Assembly: GCA_021731815.1 (NCBI GenBank)
Contig: JAKFWO010000006.1
Coordinates: 1,806 to 65,805, forward strand
Direction: 5' to 3'
DNA from: Hyphomonadaceae bacterium
Lineage (GTDB): Bacteria; Pseudomonadota; Alphaproteobacteria; Caulobacterales; Aquidulcibacteraceae
Length of the DNA: 64,000 nucleotides
Shown: positions 8,272-17,362 of the stretch, in pieces
Layout: each line of letters begins with the position of its first letter
Position numbering within the stretch: position 1 is the stretch's first letter
The notes under the pieces: model-generated
Seen by the model: only the letters and a program-made list of their open reading frames with translations
What the model was told of the DNA's origin: nothing
Database searches by the model: none
Program-made: the position numbers and the translations under genes

Positions 8272-9162
8272 GTGGCCGGACAGCGTATATCGGGGGTTTC
8301 GGGACCGGGATTCAGGTTCTGCCTTGCCGTCATGGCTATGCTGGCGGTCATTCTGTCCCCGGCGCGCGGAATTGCCTCGGCCCAGACAGCCAATCCGGTA
8401 GCGGCCTCGGCGACCCCGGCTGTCGCTGCCGATATCCGCGTGGCCGCCGGGCCGGAAATTGCCGCACTTTATGACGAGGGCAGTTTCCTCGCGGCGGCGG
8501 CACTGGCGGAGAAGAAGACCGATGCCCCGAGCCTCGCCATGGCGGCACGCGCCCTGACCGCGAGCGTGCTGACCCGCCAGCAATCGCCCGAGAGCTATCG
8601 CAAACGGGTGGAGCGCGCTGTGGCCGCGGCCGACCGGGCGATCCTTGCCAATCCCCGCCAGATTGAGGCCTATCTCCAACTCGCGGCGGCGTTGGGACTG
8701 AAGGCGCGCCTTGTGGGGCCGCTCGCGGGGGCGCGTCAGGGCCTCGCGGGCCGGGCGCGGGATGCGGCGGCGATGGCGGTGCGCCTCGACGCGAGCCTGC
8801 CCTGGGGTTATGCCTTTCTCGGCATCTGGAATGTCGAAGTGGTCAATGCCGGCGGGCCGGTCGGGGCGCGCCTGCTCGGGGCAAATCTCAAGGAAGGGCT
8901 GCGCCATATGGAATCAGCGCTCCAGCGCAATGCCCCCGATCCCGTTGTCGGCCACCAGATCGCACTCGCTTTGGCCGGGCATGATGCCAAACGCCATCGT
9001 GTCCTGATCGGACGCGCGCTGACGGCTGCGCTCGCCGCACCGGCCGATGATTTTTTCGAGCGCGCCATCCGCCGCCGTGCCGAGGAACTGGCCGCCGTTC
9101 TGAAGCGCGAGAACAAGGCCGAGCTCAGGGAATTCCTGAAAGCGCAGAATTCCCTGAACTGA
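8272..9162 (+). CDS. Exported helical-repeat (TPR-like) protein
   Basis: The 296-residue protein begins at a GTG preceded by a good AAGGA ribosome site. An export signal is present (FCLAVMAMLAVILSPARGIASAQ). The mature part is alanine-rich and helical, with TPR-like spacing (residues about 55-80, YDEGSFLAAAALAEKKTDAP; 100-125; 130-200), and the phrase LPWGYAFLGIWNVEVVNAGG resembles uncharacterised proteobacterial periplasmic TPR proteins. No catalytic motif is visible. It lies 10 bp after the S9 peptidase, so the two may act together in the periplasm; that link is inference. Confidence 0.7.
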   Translation: MAGQRISGVSGPGFRFCLAVMAMLAVILSPARGIASAQTANPVAASATPAVAADIRVAAGPEIAALYDEGSFLAAAALAEKKTDAPSLAMAARALTASVLTRQQSPESYRKRVERAVAAADRAILANPRQIEAYLQLAAALGLKARLVGPLAGARQGLAGRARDAAAMAVRLDASLPWGYAFLGIWNVEVVNAGGPVGARLLGANLKEGLRHMESALQRNAPDPVVGHQIALALAGHDAKRHRVLIGRALTAALAAPADDFFERAIRRRAEELAAVLKRENKAELREFLKAQNSLN

Positions 9163-9311
9163 CCCGGCAGGCGTGGTCGTAGCGATCACTGCCTGTTGAG
9201 CGCGCATCGTGAACAAGAAGCAGGCGCCGAGATTGATCGCGCGCCAAGGATCGCTATACTCCGCCGCGACGATCGGACCTGACGTTACGGCATGAGGCGC
9301 AAGCAGACGCA

Positions 9312-9722
9312 ATGAGTAATGTTGAAGAATATTTTCCGACCGAGGACGAGCCATTCATGAATGATCGGCAACGGGATTATTTCCGCCGCCGTCTGATCCA
9401 GTGGAAAGAGGAAATCCTCCTCGAATCCCGCCTGACCATCTCCAATCTGCGCGAAGAGACCGAGAGCCATCCCGATCTCGCCGACCGCGCCACCAGTGAA
9501 GCCGATCGCACCCTGGAATTGCGTACCCGCGACCGCCAGCGCAAGCTGATCGCCAAGATCGAGGCCGCACTCGCACGGATCGATGACGGGGTTTACGGTT
9601 TTTGCGAAGAAACCGGTGAACCGATCGGCGTGGCGCGGCTCAAGGCGCGGCCGATCGCCACTTTGTCACTTGAATCCCAGGAGCGTCACGAACGCCGTGA
9701 GCGCACCATCCGCGACGATTGA
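9312..9722 (+). CDS. dksA: RNA polymerase-binding transcription factor DksA
   Basis: The 136-residue protein matches alphaproteobacterial DksA: a coiled coil with DxxDxA-like acidic residues (DLADRATSEADRTLELRTRD) that enters the RNA polymerase secondary channel, and a C-terminal segment GVYGFCEETGEPIGVARLKA. It potentiates ppGpp control of rRNA and amino-acid genes. Only one of the four zinc-binding cysteines of E. coli DksA remains (Cys in GFCEETG); at the CxxC positions the sequence reads SLESQERHERRER. One-cysteine forms are known from alphaproteobacteria. It is preceded by about 150 bp of leader and followed by a long gap. Confidence 0.93.
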   Translation: MSNVEEYFPTEDEPFMNDRQRDYFRRRLIQWKEEILLESRLTISNLREETESHPDLADRATSEADRTLELRTRDRQRKLIAKIEAALARIDDGVYGFCEETGEPIGVARLKARPIATLSLESQERHERRERTIRDD

Positions 9723-10268
9723 GGCGCTCGCGCCCGTCAGCAAATCGGGTCGGAACTCGCGCGAATAGTGACCGGCAGCAGGAATTCAGGGGATTCTTCC
9801 GTTTTGGGAACGAAACCTCCGCGCCCGGCTGCCATGACACGCCAACCAGATGACAGCTGTTCCACTCTTGAAATGATGGTGCAGAGACGATGCAACGGAT
9901 CGGCTCAGGACCATTCCAAAATCGCATGCCCGCGCGATTTCAGAAAAATCAGAGCCCGGGTTTCGTCAAAGCACTTGCTTGACGGGTCACGGTCGAGGCA
10001 AAACCATCCGGCAGCTTCGATCTCTCAGTATTTCCGTATGCATTCAATGGCCTGACTCATTCAGGAATTCCCTTCGAAATCACAAGAGGTGACTTCCGCG
10101 AAATCAGCTTGCCTCGGAATGCTTTCTTCTGTAGACGCGCGGACCTGCTGCCGGGTCTTTGATCCGGGCTCACCGCGCCAGTGACCATGAGCGGCCCCGA
10201 GTCAATACGGATATTTGTCGGCAGCAATACTACCCGCCCATCCGGGCCATACAAAAAAGGCAGAAGCG
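9723..10268. other. Intergenic region, 546 bp
   Basis: This is the gap between dksA and rpmE. Short open frames here have no recognisable motif or good ribosome site. I see no tRNA, no strong hairpin followed by T residues, and no known riboswitch signature. It probably holds the rpmE promoter near its right end. Confidence 0.5.
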
Positions 10269-10487
10269 ATGAAAGCCCAGGGTCATCCCGATTATCATTT
10301 CATCACCGTCGTGATGACCGACGGAACCGAATTCCGCACGCGCTCGACCATGGGCCAGGAGGGAGCGCGCCTGTCGCTGGATATCGACCCCAAGACCCAT
10401 CCCGCATGGACAGGCGGAGAGGCGAAAGTGGCCGAACGTGGTCGCGCGTCGAAATTCAACCAGAAATTCAAAGGCTTTTTGGGCTGA
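10269..10487 (+). CDS. rpmE: 50S ribosomal protein L31
   Basis: 72 residues. [20 protein letters not shown] and [14 protein letters not shown] are diagnostic for L31. The protein has no cysteines, so it is the zinc-free form common in alphaproteobacteria. The ATG at 10269 gives the usual N-terminus [10 protein letters not shown], and a purine-rich stretch (aaaaaaggcagaag) lies just upstream. The last codons and stop (GFLG, stop) are duplicated directly downstream as a 14-bp tandem repeat. Confidence 0.95.
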   Translation: MKAQGHPDYHFITVVMTDGTEFRTRSTMGQEGARLSLDIDPKTHPAWTGGEAKVAERGRASKFNQKFKGFLG

Positions 10488-10501
10488 GCTTTTTGGGCTG
10501 A
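10474..10501. repeat. 14-bp tandem duplication of the rpmE stop region
   Basis: gctttttgggctga occurs twice back to back (10474-10487 and 10488-10501). The first copy ends with the rpmE stop codon, so the second is a downstream copy of the last codons and the stop. Confidence 0.9.
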
Positions 10502-10543
10502 AACGTTTCCCCTTTGATCGGGAAATCTTGTGTCCTGGACCCG

Positions 10544-11188
10544 TCACGGCCCAGGTTTCAGACCATTGGCGATCAGATCGCCGACATGCGCCGCGATGTC
10601 GGAAGCCGATCGCGACTGGTCCCACACGCCGTAGCGCATCCCGATAAAAACATTGGCCCCGATCAGTGCCCAGGCGCGGACCTCGTCATCCCCGGGGCGG
10701 ATTTGTCCGGCAGCCGCAGCCGCCGCAAGATTGTGGCGATAGGCTTCGGCAAACACCGAATAATGTCCGCGCCATGTTTCAGGGGCCACGAACTGGGCTT
10801 CCTCGATCGTGCGGTAAAGCGTGGGGCCGGCGCGCACGAATTCGATAAAGGCTTCGAGCCCCATGATCTCGGCCCGCAGGCGGTCGGGTGCGGGTTCCAC
10901 CGCCGCTGACAGATGCGCGCGTGTCTCAGCACCCAAATAGCGCACCAAAGCACGAAAAATGGCGTCCTTGCTCTCAAAATAGACGTAAAATGTCCCCAGC
11001 GCCACGCCGGCCGCCTGGGTGATGTCGCTGATCGACGTCTGATGAAACCCCCTGTCACCAAATTCCGACTTGGCCGCGGCGAGCAGCTTCGCCAGGGTTT
11101 TTTCGCCGCGCGCGGTTTTGGGCGTCCGGTCCTGTTCGCCCGTTGCGGGCACCAGTGCGGGATTCTCTGAACTTGAAGCTTGATTCAT
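10544..11188 (-). CDS. TetR/AcrR family transcriptional regulator
   Basis: 214 residues. The N-terminal helix-turn-helix (residues about 28-75) is typical: KTLAKLLAAAKSEFGDRGFH, then TSISDITQAAGVALGTFYVY and FESKDAIFRALV. The C-terminal ligand and dimer domain ends with WALIGANVFIGMRYGVWD. It is divergent from the TonB-dependent receptor gene at 11290, about 100 bp away. TetR proteins usually repress the divergent gene and themselves until a small ligand binds, so control of that receptor is likely but inferred. Confidence 0.93.
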   Translation of the reverse strand: MNQASSSENPALVPATGEQDRTPKTARGEKTLAKLLAAAKSEFGDRGFHQTSISDITQAAGVALGTFYVYFESKDAIFRALVRYLGAETRAHLSAAVEPAPDRLRAEIMGLEAFIEFVRAGPTLYRTIEEAQFVAPETWRGHYSVFAEAYRHNLAAAAAAGQIRPGDDEVRAWALIGANVFIGMRYGVWDQSRSASDIAAHVGDLIANGLKPGP

Positions 11189-11208
11189 GTTTCAACTTAT
11201 TGCATGAA
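11184..11208. promoter_or_regulatory. Candidate TetR operator (inverted repeat)
   Basis: TTCATG at 11184-11189 and CATGAA at 11203-11208 form an inverted repeat with a 13-base spacer. It overlaps the regulator's start codon and lies 82 bp before the receptor's start. A second, shorter dyad (TTGAA...TTCAA, 11173-11195) interleaves with it. Position and symmetry fit a TetR operator; there is no direct evidence. Confidence 0.35.
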
Positions 11209-11289
11209 GATATTCGTCGCACAAGCGCGCCATTCCAGATCGGTACGCTGTTCGGGCGGGGAATCACGACGGCCAACAGGAGGAAGATG

Positions 11290-13659
11290 ATGAGGGACCG
11301 GTTCAGGGAATTGCGGCGGGCATTGTTGCTGCTCGGGGTTGCGGGGCCGGCATTGATGTCGACAGTGCCCGCTTTTGCGCAGAATGCAAATGCGCCAGCG
11401 GGACTTGAGGACGAAGATGATAGCGGCGAGGAAGTGATCGTCACCGCCCGCCGGCGGGAAGAGAACCTGCTCGACGTTCCAATTTCATTGTCCGTCCTGT
11501 CGGGTGCCCAGCTCGAAGCCTCAGCCGAACCCGATATCGTCGCCCTTCAGGACCGCATTCCCAATCTGACACTCGAAGTCACCCGCGGCACCAATACCAC
11601 GATTTCCGCCTTTATCCGGGGCGTCGGCCAGCAGGATCCGGTGGCCGGATTCGAGGCCGGTGTCGGGATCTATATCGATGATGTCTATCTCAACCGTCCC
11701 CAGGCGGCCGTGCTCGACATCTATGATGTGGAGCGCATCGAAGTCCTGCGCGGGCCACAGGGCACGCTCTATGGTCGCAACACGATTGGCGGCGCGGTCA
11801 AATACATTACCAAACGGCTCGGCGATGATCCGGAACTCAAGGTCCGCCTGACCGGCGGCACTTTCCGGCAATTCGATGGCGTGCTCACCTTCACGGCCCC
11901 GGTCACGGAAACCCTCGCGGTGGGCGGAACTGTGGCGCGCTTCAGCCGCGACGGCTTTGGGGACAATCTCACCCTCGGGACGGAGAATTACGAGCGCGAC
12001 GTGATCGCCGGCCGGGTCAGTGTCGAATATGAGCCCAATGATCGCTTTTTTTTGCGCCTGACCGGCGATTATTCCGATGACAATTCGGTGATCCGCCAGG
12101 GCGCGCGGCTCATCCCTGATCTCGCACCACCCTTCCAGTTTCCGGTGCTCGATGACGTGTTCGACACGCGGGCCGGGCTTCAGGTTCCGGAATCGAGCGT
12201 GGTGGCGCGCGGCGTGTCGGCCAGCGCCGAATTCCGGGTCAATGACCAGATCCTGCTGCGCAACATCTTTGCCTGGCGCGACGACCGTTCCGAAACACCG
12301 ATCGATTTCGACGCCTTGCCCGCGGCCGATGTCGATGTGCCGGTCATCTATGACAATCAACAATTTTCCGAGGAATTCCAGATCGTCTATACCGGAGAAC
12401 GGATTGCGGGCATTGCCGGCTTCTATTTTCTCGATGCCGGTGCTTTCAACGCCTTTGACGTGATTCTGGCCGAGACCGGGGCGATCATCAATCTGCCGGG
12501 TCTCAACGCCTTCACCATCAGCGATGTCAATACCAGCACCTGGTCTATATTTGGCGATGTGACCTTCGATCTCCTGCCCAATCTCAGCCTCTCGGTGGGG
12601 GGTCGCTATACCAGCGACGAGCGCAATGCCCGCCTCCTTCGCCAGACCTTTCTGGGCGGGTTTTCGCCGGTCTTTGGCGGGGCGGTGCGGGCACCGATCG
12701 CCACGGCCGCCGATTTCACGGGCACACAGCGCTTCAAGGATTTCTCGGGTCGCGCCAATGTCGCCTGGAAGCCGACGGAAAATCTCAATCTCTATTTTTC
12801 ATTCAGCCAGGGCTTCAAGGGCGGCGGTTTCGATCCGCGCGGCAGCGCAACCGCTGCACCCGATCTCGACGGCGATGGCGTGCGCGGTGCAGCCGATCCC
12901 GATGATGTGTTCGAATTCCTGCTGTTCGAGCCCGAAAACGTCAACACCTATGAGATCGGTGCCAAAGCCAGCCTGTTCGACAACCGGGTGCGGGGCAGTC
13001 TCGCGCTGTTTCGCAGCGATTATTCCAATGTCCAGATCCCGGGTTCGGTCGGCTTCGACGCGAATGGCGACGGGATCAACGAAACCTTTATCGGCATCAC
13101 TTCGAACGCTGCCGATGCCGATATCAGGGGCTTTGAATTCGAAGGCCAGGCGGATCTGTTCCGCGACGGCCTGACACCGGGCGACACCTTCACCTTTGCC
13201 TGGTCGCTCGGCTATATCGACGCCCAATTCAACAGCTTTATCGACGCATTCGGCCGCGATGTGGCCAATGAACGGGTCTTCCAGAACACGCCGCGCTGGA
13301 ACGCTTCCGCCATTGTGGGATATGAAGCCCCGCTCACCATTCTCGGGCAAAAGGGGCAATGGGGGATTTCAACCCAGACCTCCTATCGCGGCGATGCCAG
13401 CCAGTTCGAGGTGCGCACCGCCCAACTTGATCAGGAGGCCTATATCCTGTTCGATGCGAGCATGACTTGGCGGTCCGAAAGCGGACGCTGGCAGTTCGGC
13501 GTGCATGGCAAAAACCTGACCGACAAGGAATATATCGTCGCCGGCTATAATTTTATCAATCCGGCCACCGGTGCTGCGACCCTGGGCCGCGAGGGCGTGC
13601 TCACCGCCTTTTTCGGCAATCCGCGCCAGATTCTCGGCACGGTGGCGCTCAAATTCTGA
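11290..13659 (+). CDS. TonB-dependent outer-membrane receptor
   Basis: A 789-residue receptor. AGGAGGA at 11278-11284 is best spaced for the ATG at 11290, although an ATG at 11287 adjoins it. A signal peptide (LLLLGVAGPALMSTVPAFAQ) is followed by a TonB box (EEVIVTARRREEN), a plug domain (VPISLSVLSGAQLEA, then VGIYIDDVYLNRPQ and VERIEVLRGPQGTLYGRNT) and a 22-strand barrel ending in the aromatic terminus TVALKF. The plug type matches the large sphingomonad/Caulobacter receptor family, which imports diverse carbon compounds; the substrate cannot be read from sequence. A divergent TetR gene suggests ligand-responsive control. A strong terminator follows at 13716. Confidence 0.93.
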   Translation: MRDRFRELRRALLLLGVAGPALMSTVPAFAQNANAPAGLEDEDDSGEEVIVTARRREENLLDVPISLSVLSGAQLEASAEPDIVALQDRIPNLTLEVTRGTNTTISAFIRGVGQQDPVAGFEAGVGIYIDDVYLNRPQAAVLDIYDVERIEVLRGPQGTLYGRNTIGGAVKYITKRLGDDPELKVRLTGGTFRQFDGVLTFTAPVTETLAVGGTVARFSRDGFGDNLTLGTENYERDVIAGRVSVEYEPNDRFFLRLTGDYSDDNSVIRQGARLIPDLAPPFQFPVLDDVFDTRAGLQVPESSVVARGVSASAEFRVNDQILLRNIFAWRDDRSETPIDFDALPAADVDVPVIYDNQQFSEEFQIVYTGERIAGIAGFYFLDAGAFNAFDVILAETGAIINLPGLNAFTISDVNTSTWSIFGDVTFDLLPNLSLSVGGRYTSDERNARLLRQTFLGGFSPVFGGAVRAPIATAADFTGTQRFKDFSGRANVAWKPTENLNLYFSFSQGFKGGGFDPRGSATAAPDLDGDGVRGAADPDDVFEFLLFEPENVNTYEIGAKASLFDNRVRGSLALFRSDYSNVQIPGSVGFDANGDGINETFIGITSNAADADIRGFEFEGQADLFRDGLTPGDTFTFAWSLGYIDAQFNSFIDAFGRDVANERVFQNTPRWNASAIVGYEAPLTILGQKGQWGISTQTSYRGDASQFEVRTAQLDQEAYILFDASMTWRSESGRWQFGVHGKNLTDKEYIVAGYNFINPATGAATLGREGVLTAFFGNPRQILGTVALKF

Positions 13660-13715
13660 GAAGCGGGGTTCGTGACTGGTCTGGTTCCGGGGCTCGATCA
13701 AGGAGACGCAGACGG

Positions 13716-13745
13716 AAAAGCGGCCGATTCATTCGGCCGCTTTTT
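13716..13745 (+). terminator. Rho-independent terminator after the TonB receptor
   Basis: A perfect 12-bp stem (AAAAGCGGCCGA, 13716-13727, with TCGGCCGCTTTT, 13733-13744) closes a 5-base loop and ends in five T residues. The A run on the other arm means it can also terminate the convergent grpE transcript, which ends at 13782. Confidence 0.9.
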
Positions 13746-13781
13746 GCCGGGATTACGATCGATCCCGCCGCATGCCCGATC

Positions 13782-14438
13782 TCAGCTGCCAGTCCCCGGT
13801 TCGGTCATGGGAGCCAAGCCCCCATCCATGTGCGATGTGGCATTGGCACCCGATTCTGCCATCGGGCCAGCCGAAACTGCCACCATGGCCGCGCGTAAAA
13901 CCCGTCCGGCCAGGGTATAGCCAGGTTGAAAAAGCTCGGCCACCTGACCGGCGGGGAGGTCCGAGGGAATCTGCGCCACCGCCTGGTGCAGATTGGGATC
14001 GAACGCCTCGCCCAGCGGCGACAGTTTTTTGAGCTGGTTCCGATCAAAGGCATGCATCAGCGCGCGCCCCGTCAGCTCGACGCCCTCAAACAGATTGCGC
14101 AGGCTGTCGGGCCATGTTTGTCGGTCGGTCTCACCCGCCGCATCCTGTGCGACCTTGAGTGCGCGCTCGAGATTATCGGCAACGCCAAGCAAATCGCGCG
14201 CGAAACGGTCGACCCCGAAATCGCGGGCAGCCGCCACATCGCGTTCGGCGCGCATCCGGACATTGCCGGTTTCGGCGATCGCACGCAGCAATTGCTCCTT
14301 CAAATCTGCCCGCTCGGCCTCCAATTGGGCAATGATCGCGGCCTCGCGCGTGACTTCAGCGCTGGCGGCATCGCCCTCCCTTATCCCGTCGGTTGCGGCG
14401 GACAGGATTTCGGACGGGTTCATTTCGGATTCGGACAT
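13782..14438 (-). CDS. grpE: Nucleotide exchange factor GrpE
   Basis: GrpE releases ADP from DnaK in the heat-shock chaperone cycle. The start at 14438 (MSESEMNPSE) has a GGGAG ribosome site nine bases upstream and gives 218 residues; a longer frame adds nine doubtful residues. A long N-terminal helix (IIAQLEAERADLKEQLLRAI) leads into the family core RMRAERDVAAARDFGVDRFA, DLLGVADNLERAL and the C-terminal beta part (FDPNLHQAVAQIPS, LFQPGYTLAGRVLRAAMVAV). It follows hrcA by 27 bp in the usual heat-shock pair. Confidence 0.95.
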   Translation of the reverse strand: MSESEMNPSEILSAATDGIREGDAASAEVTREAAIIAQLEAERADLKEQLLRAIAETGNVRMRAERDVAAARDFGVDRFARDLLGVADNLERALKVAQDAAGETDRQTWPDSLRNLFEGVELTGRALMHAFDRNQLKKLSPLGEAFDPNLHQAVAQIPSDLPAGQVAELFQPGYTLAGRVLRAAMVAVSAGPMAESGANATSHMDGGLAPMTEPGTGS

Positions 14439-14465
14439 CTGGTTGACGCTCCCGGAAAAACACAT

Positions 14466-15545
14466 TCAGGCTTTGGAAGAATACTCACCGCCCAATAAAC
14501 GGCCGATCAGTCGCGACGTGTAATCCACGACCGGGATCACACGCGCATAATTAAGACGCGTCGGGCCAATAACCCCCAGTGCCCCGACCACTTTCCGCTC
14601 TGCATTCATATAGGGTGCGACGATCAGGCTTGAACCCGAGAGCGAGAACAAAGGGTTCTCTGCGCCGATAAAAATTCGTACTCCATCGGCCTCGCGCGCG
14701 AGATCAAGCATTTGCATGACCGTTTCATTGCGTTCGAGATCCTCGAACAATTGCTTCACACGGGCGAGATCGGCCGCCAGATGCGTGTCCGCCAGAAGAT
14801 TGGCCCGCCCGCGCACGATGAGCGAACGCCCGCGCGCCGGATCCTCGCCCGACCATTCGCCGGCCCCCGCCTCGATCAGGCCGGCGGCCGCCACATCGAG
14901 TTCCATCCGGTCGCGTGTCAGGGTCTCGGCGATCTCGTGGCGTGCTTCGGTCCAGGTCTTGCCCTTCATATGGGCGTTGAGATAATTGCTGGCCTCCTGC
15001 ATCGCGGCCGGGGTCAGGCCGGGCGGCGAGCGCATCAGCCGGTTTTCCACCGCCCCGTCGTCGGATACCAGCACGATCAGCGCCTGTTCGGGCGAGATCG
15101 AGACGAATTCAACATGCTTGACCGGAGCCTCATGCGTCGGGGTCATGACGATACTGGCACCGCCGGCAAGCCCCGACAGCATTTCCGACGCCGCAGCGAG
15201 CATTTTGGGCAGTGAATTGCCACCGCCCGCGAGCCGTGCCTCGATGTCGCGCTGTTCCTCACTGCCGAGATCGCCGATCTCCAGCAGGCCATCGACGAAC
15301 AGCCGCAATCCGGCCTGGGTCGGCAGGCGCCCGGCGCTGGAATGCGGCGCGTTGAGCAAGCCGAGCGCCGCAAGATCGGACATGGTGTTGCGAATCGAAG
15401 CCGGCGACAGCGCGATGCCCCGCCGCGACAAGGTGCGCGAGCCGACCGGTTCACCATCCGAAAGGAAGGATTCGACGATCTCGCGGAACACTTCGCGCGC
15501 GCGGCTGTCGAGATCCATGGCGCGGATCAGCGGACCTGCATTCAT
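14466..15545 (-). CDS. hrcA: Heat-inducible transcription repressor HrcA
   Basis: 359 residues. The N-terminal winged helix ([20 protein letters not shown], then [18 protein letters not shown] and [18 protein letters not shown]) is the HrcA hallmark, followed by the GAF-like and C-terminal parts ending in the family's [20 protein letters not shown]. HrcA represses chaperone operons at CIRCE elements. No CIRCE (TTAGCACTC-N9-GAGTGCTAA) is visible upstream of hrcA-grpE here, so its targets probably lie elsewhere (for example groESL). The 3' end adjoins grpE. Confidence 0.96.
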   Translation of the reverse strand: MNAGPLIRAMDLDSRAREVFREIVESFLSDGEPVGSRTLSRRGIALSPASIRNTMSDLAALGLLNAPHSSAGRLPTQAGLRLFVDGLLEIGDLGSEEQRDIEARLAGGGNSLPKMLAAASEMLSGLAGGASIVMTPTHEAPVKHVEFVSISPEQALIVLVSDDGAVENRLMRSPPGLTPAAMQEASNYLNAHMKGKTWTEARHEIAETLTRDRMELDVAAAGLIEAGAGEWSGEDPARGRSLIVRGRANLLADTHLAADLARVKQLFEDLERNETVMQMLDLAREADGVRIFIGAENPLFSLSGSSLIVAPYMNAERKVVGALGVIGPTRLNYARVIPVVDYTSRLIGRLLGGEYSSKA

Positions 15546-15633
15546 CCAGCGACCTGTTTCATCACATTGTCGCGGCCAAATTCGCCAGGCCGCCCGGAGG
15601 ATCGTGAAATCCGGCCCCGGCCAGTGCAGGACG

Positions 15634-15672
15634 GCTTTTCCGGTGGTGGCTTTTCCGGTGGTGGCTTTTCCG
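15634..15672. repeat. 15-bp tandem repeat between rpsU and hrcA
   Basis: Two full copies of gcttttccggtggtg (15634 and 15649) and a 9-base partial third copy (15664) lie in the gap between rpsU and hrcA. No open frame uses them convincingly. Confidence 0.85.
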
Positions 15673-15734
15673 ATTGGCGCTTTCGGCCAGAACCCTGCCC
15701 TCCGTCGCGGTGGTTCTCCATCTTGCCGGAGCGC

Positions 15735-15953
15735 TCAGCGTTTGGCCACCAGCCCTTCGCGCTGGGCACGCTTGCGGGCGAGCTTGCGGGCGCGACGAAC
15801 GGCCTCGGCATCCTCGCGCGCACGCTTTTCCGAGGGTTTCTCATAATGGTTGCGACGCTTCATTTCGCGGAATGTGCCTTCCCGCTGCATCTTTTTCTTC
15901 AGCGCCTTGAGCGCCTGGTCGACATTGTTGTCGCGCACGATAATCTGAACGAT
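15735..15953 (-). CDS. rpsU: 30S ribosomal protein S21, probable AUC start codon
   Basis: The sequence [20 protein letters not shown]...[20 protein letters not shown]...[14 protein letters not shown] is S21 without doubt. The start is unusual. The family N-terminus is M(V)Q-hydrophobic-VRDNN; here that methionine position is an ATC codon (15953-15951, ATC GTT CAG ATT ATC GTG). A strong ribosome site, AGGGAG, ends seven bases before this ATC. The nearest in-frame ATG (15983) would add ten residues foreign to the family, would have no ribosome site, and would place AGGGAG inside the gene. I therefore choose ATC, giving 72 residues. ATC starts are very rare (compare AUU in infC). Confidence 0.8.
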   Translation of the reverse strand: MVQIIVRDNNVDQALKALKKKMQREGTFREMKRRNHYEKPSEKRAREDAEAVRRARKLARKRAQREGLVAKR

Positions 15954-16103
15954 GACTGATCTCCCTGAAAATGCGGCCGTCATGATCGGCGTCTGAAGGG
16001 GCGGCAGATAGCAAAGCGGGCGCTGTTTGTCTATGGCGCACGGGCACCGGAAATGCGCAGACCATGCGCCGGACAGGGCCCGGAACGGGATATCAACGCA
16101 ATA

Positions 16104-16994
16104 TCAACGGCCGCCCGAAGCCGCCAAAGCGAGGGATGGGTCGAGAAAACGCCCGCGCCATTTCAGCCGCCAGCACAGATGCGGGCCGGTCGCGCGGCCT
16201 TCGGCTCCCACAAGGCCGATCGCATCGCCTTTGACAAGGCGGTCGCCGGGCTTCACATCGAGCCGGCTCATATGGAGATAGGCGCTGATCAGCCCCTGTC
16301 CGTGATCGATCAGCACCAGCCCGCCCTCGAAATGCAGGCCGTTCTCGGCAAAGGTGACGACCCCCGCCGCCGGCGCGCGGATTTGTGTGCCCTTGGGCAC
16401 GGCGAGATCCACACCGTAATGGGGCGTTTTCGCCTCGCCATTGAGAATGCGCTGCCCGCCCCAGGCCCCCGAAATGCGGAAACCCTGCGCCAGCGGCCAG
16501 AGCCAGGTTTCAGTGAATCCGACCTCCGCGGCACGGCTGGCATAGCCCTTTTGCTTGCGGGCGCTCTCGGCAGCGATGCGTTTGAGAAGCTCCGGATCCT
16601 CGGGATTGACCAAAGCCGGGGGCAAGCCGTCAATGCGTTGAATATTGTAGCGGCGCGCGGAGATTGCGTAGGATTTTTCGCGTTTCCTTGCGCCGGCGGT
16701 CACGTCGATGACCGTTTTTGCTCCCGCATTGCGATCGAAGCCGACCACGAATTTTCCCGCCGCATCGGCCTCGGTCGCGATGGTCCCATCGACCAGAATC
16801 GCCGCACCCGGAGCGGTCGTGCATGAAATGAACCCGCCCTGGGTAAAACTTCCACGGCAATCAAGCGGCGGAACCGGCACGGGAGACGGGGCAGGCCCCG
16901 CCGCCACGAGACCTGGAACCAAAGCAAAGAGAATCAGGCCAAGGAGCGGCAAACCCGGCCAATTGCGACTCATCTGCTTCATGTTCATTGCCAT
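16104..16994 (-). CDS. M23 family peptidase (LytM/peptidoglycan hydrolase type), exported
   Basis: 296 residues with an N-terminal signal (LPLLGLILFALVPGLVAAG). Residues about 45-110 form a beta-rich region with a cysteine pair (DCRGSFTQGGFISC). The C-terminal M23 domain shows HYGVDLAVPKGTQIRAPAAG (His and Asp zinc ligands), VLIDHGQGLISAYLHMSRL and TGPHLCWRLKWRGRFLDP. In the usual HxH motif (PHLH) the last histidine, a zinc ligand, is cysteine here (PHLC). M23 enzymes cut peptidoglycan cross-links, and inactive forms activate amidases. It ends the murG-murC chain and overlaps the DUF971 gene by 10 bp. Confidence 0.87.
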   Translation of the reverse strand: MAMNMKQMSRNWPGLPLLGLILFALVPGLVAAGPAPSPVPVPPLDCRGSFTQGGFISCTTAPGAAILVDGTIATEADAAGKFVVGFDRNAGAKTVIDVTAGARKREKSYAISARRYNIQRIDGLPPALVNPEDPELLKRIAAESARKQKGYASRAAEVGFTETWLWPLAQGFRISGAWGGQRILNGEAKTPHYGVDLAVPKGTQIRAPAAGVVTFAENGLHFEGGLVLIDHGQGLISAYLHMSRLDVKPGDRLVKGDAIGLVGAEGRATGPHLCWRLKWRGRFLDPSLALAASGGR

Positions 16995-17362
16995 TTTCCG
17001 TTCGCAATGGCCGCGCGACAGGCCGCAAGCAAGGCCACCTGATCACGTCCGAGCCGCCAGAGCCAGTCCCAGGAGAAAATTCCGGTGTCATGGCCATCAT
17101 CGAAGCGCAATTTCACTGCGTAACGGCCGATCGGCGTGCATTCCACGATCCCGACCTGCGCTTTTCCCCTGACAATGCGCTTGTCTTTGGCCCCATGGCC
17201 CTGAACCTCGGCTGAAGGGGATTCCACACGGAGGAGTTCAAAGGGGATCGAAAATTCCGTGCCATCCTCGAAAGCGATGCGCAGGATTCGGGCTTCCGCC
17301 TGAAATTCCAGAAAAATCGGCCAGGGCCGCCCATCGGAATTTTCGACGGCAAAGTGGCTCAT
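16985..17362 (-). CDS. DUF971 domain protein
   Basis: A 125-residue stand-alone DUF971 (gamma-butyrobetaine hydroxylase N-terminal-like) domain: [20 protein letters not shown], then [15 protein letters not shown], and [20 protein letters not shown]. Proteins with this domain are linked to iron-sulfur cluster handling in some bacteria, but the role of the stand-alone form is not settled. It overlaps the Trm112-like gene by 4 bp and the M23 gene by 10 bp, so all three are translated as a coupled block after murC. Confidence 0.88.
   Translation of the reverse strand: MSHFAVENSDGRPWPIFLEFQAEARILRIAFEDGTEFSIPFELLRVESPSAEVQGHGAKDKRIVRGKAQVGIVECTPIGRYAVKLRFDDGHDTGIFSWDWLWRLGRDQVALLAACRAAIANGKWQ

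Noticed and set aside
15546-15734. CIRCE operator in front of hrcA
   Set aside because: No TTAGCACTC-N9-GAGTGCTAA or close relative was found in the leader.
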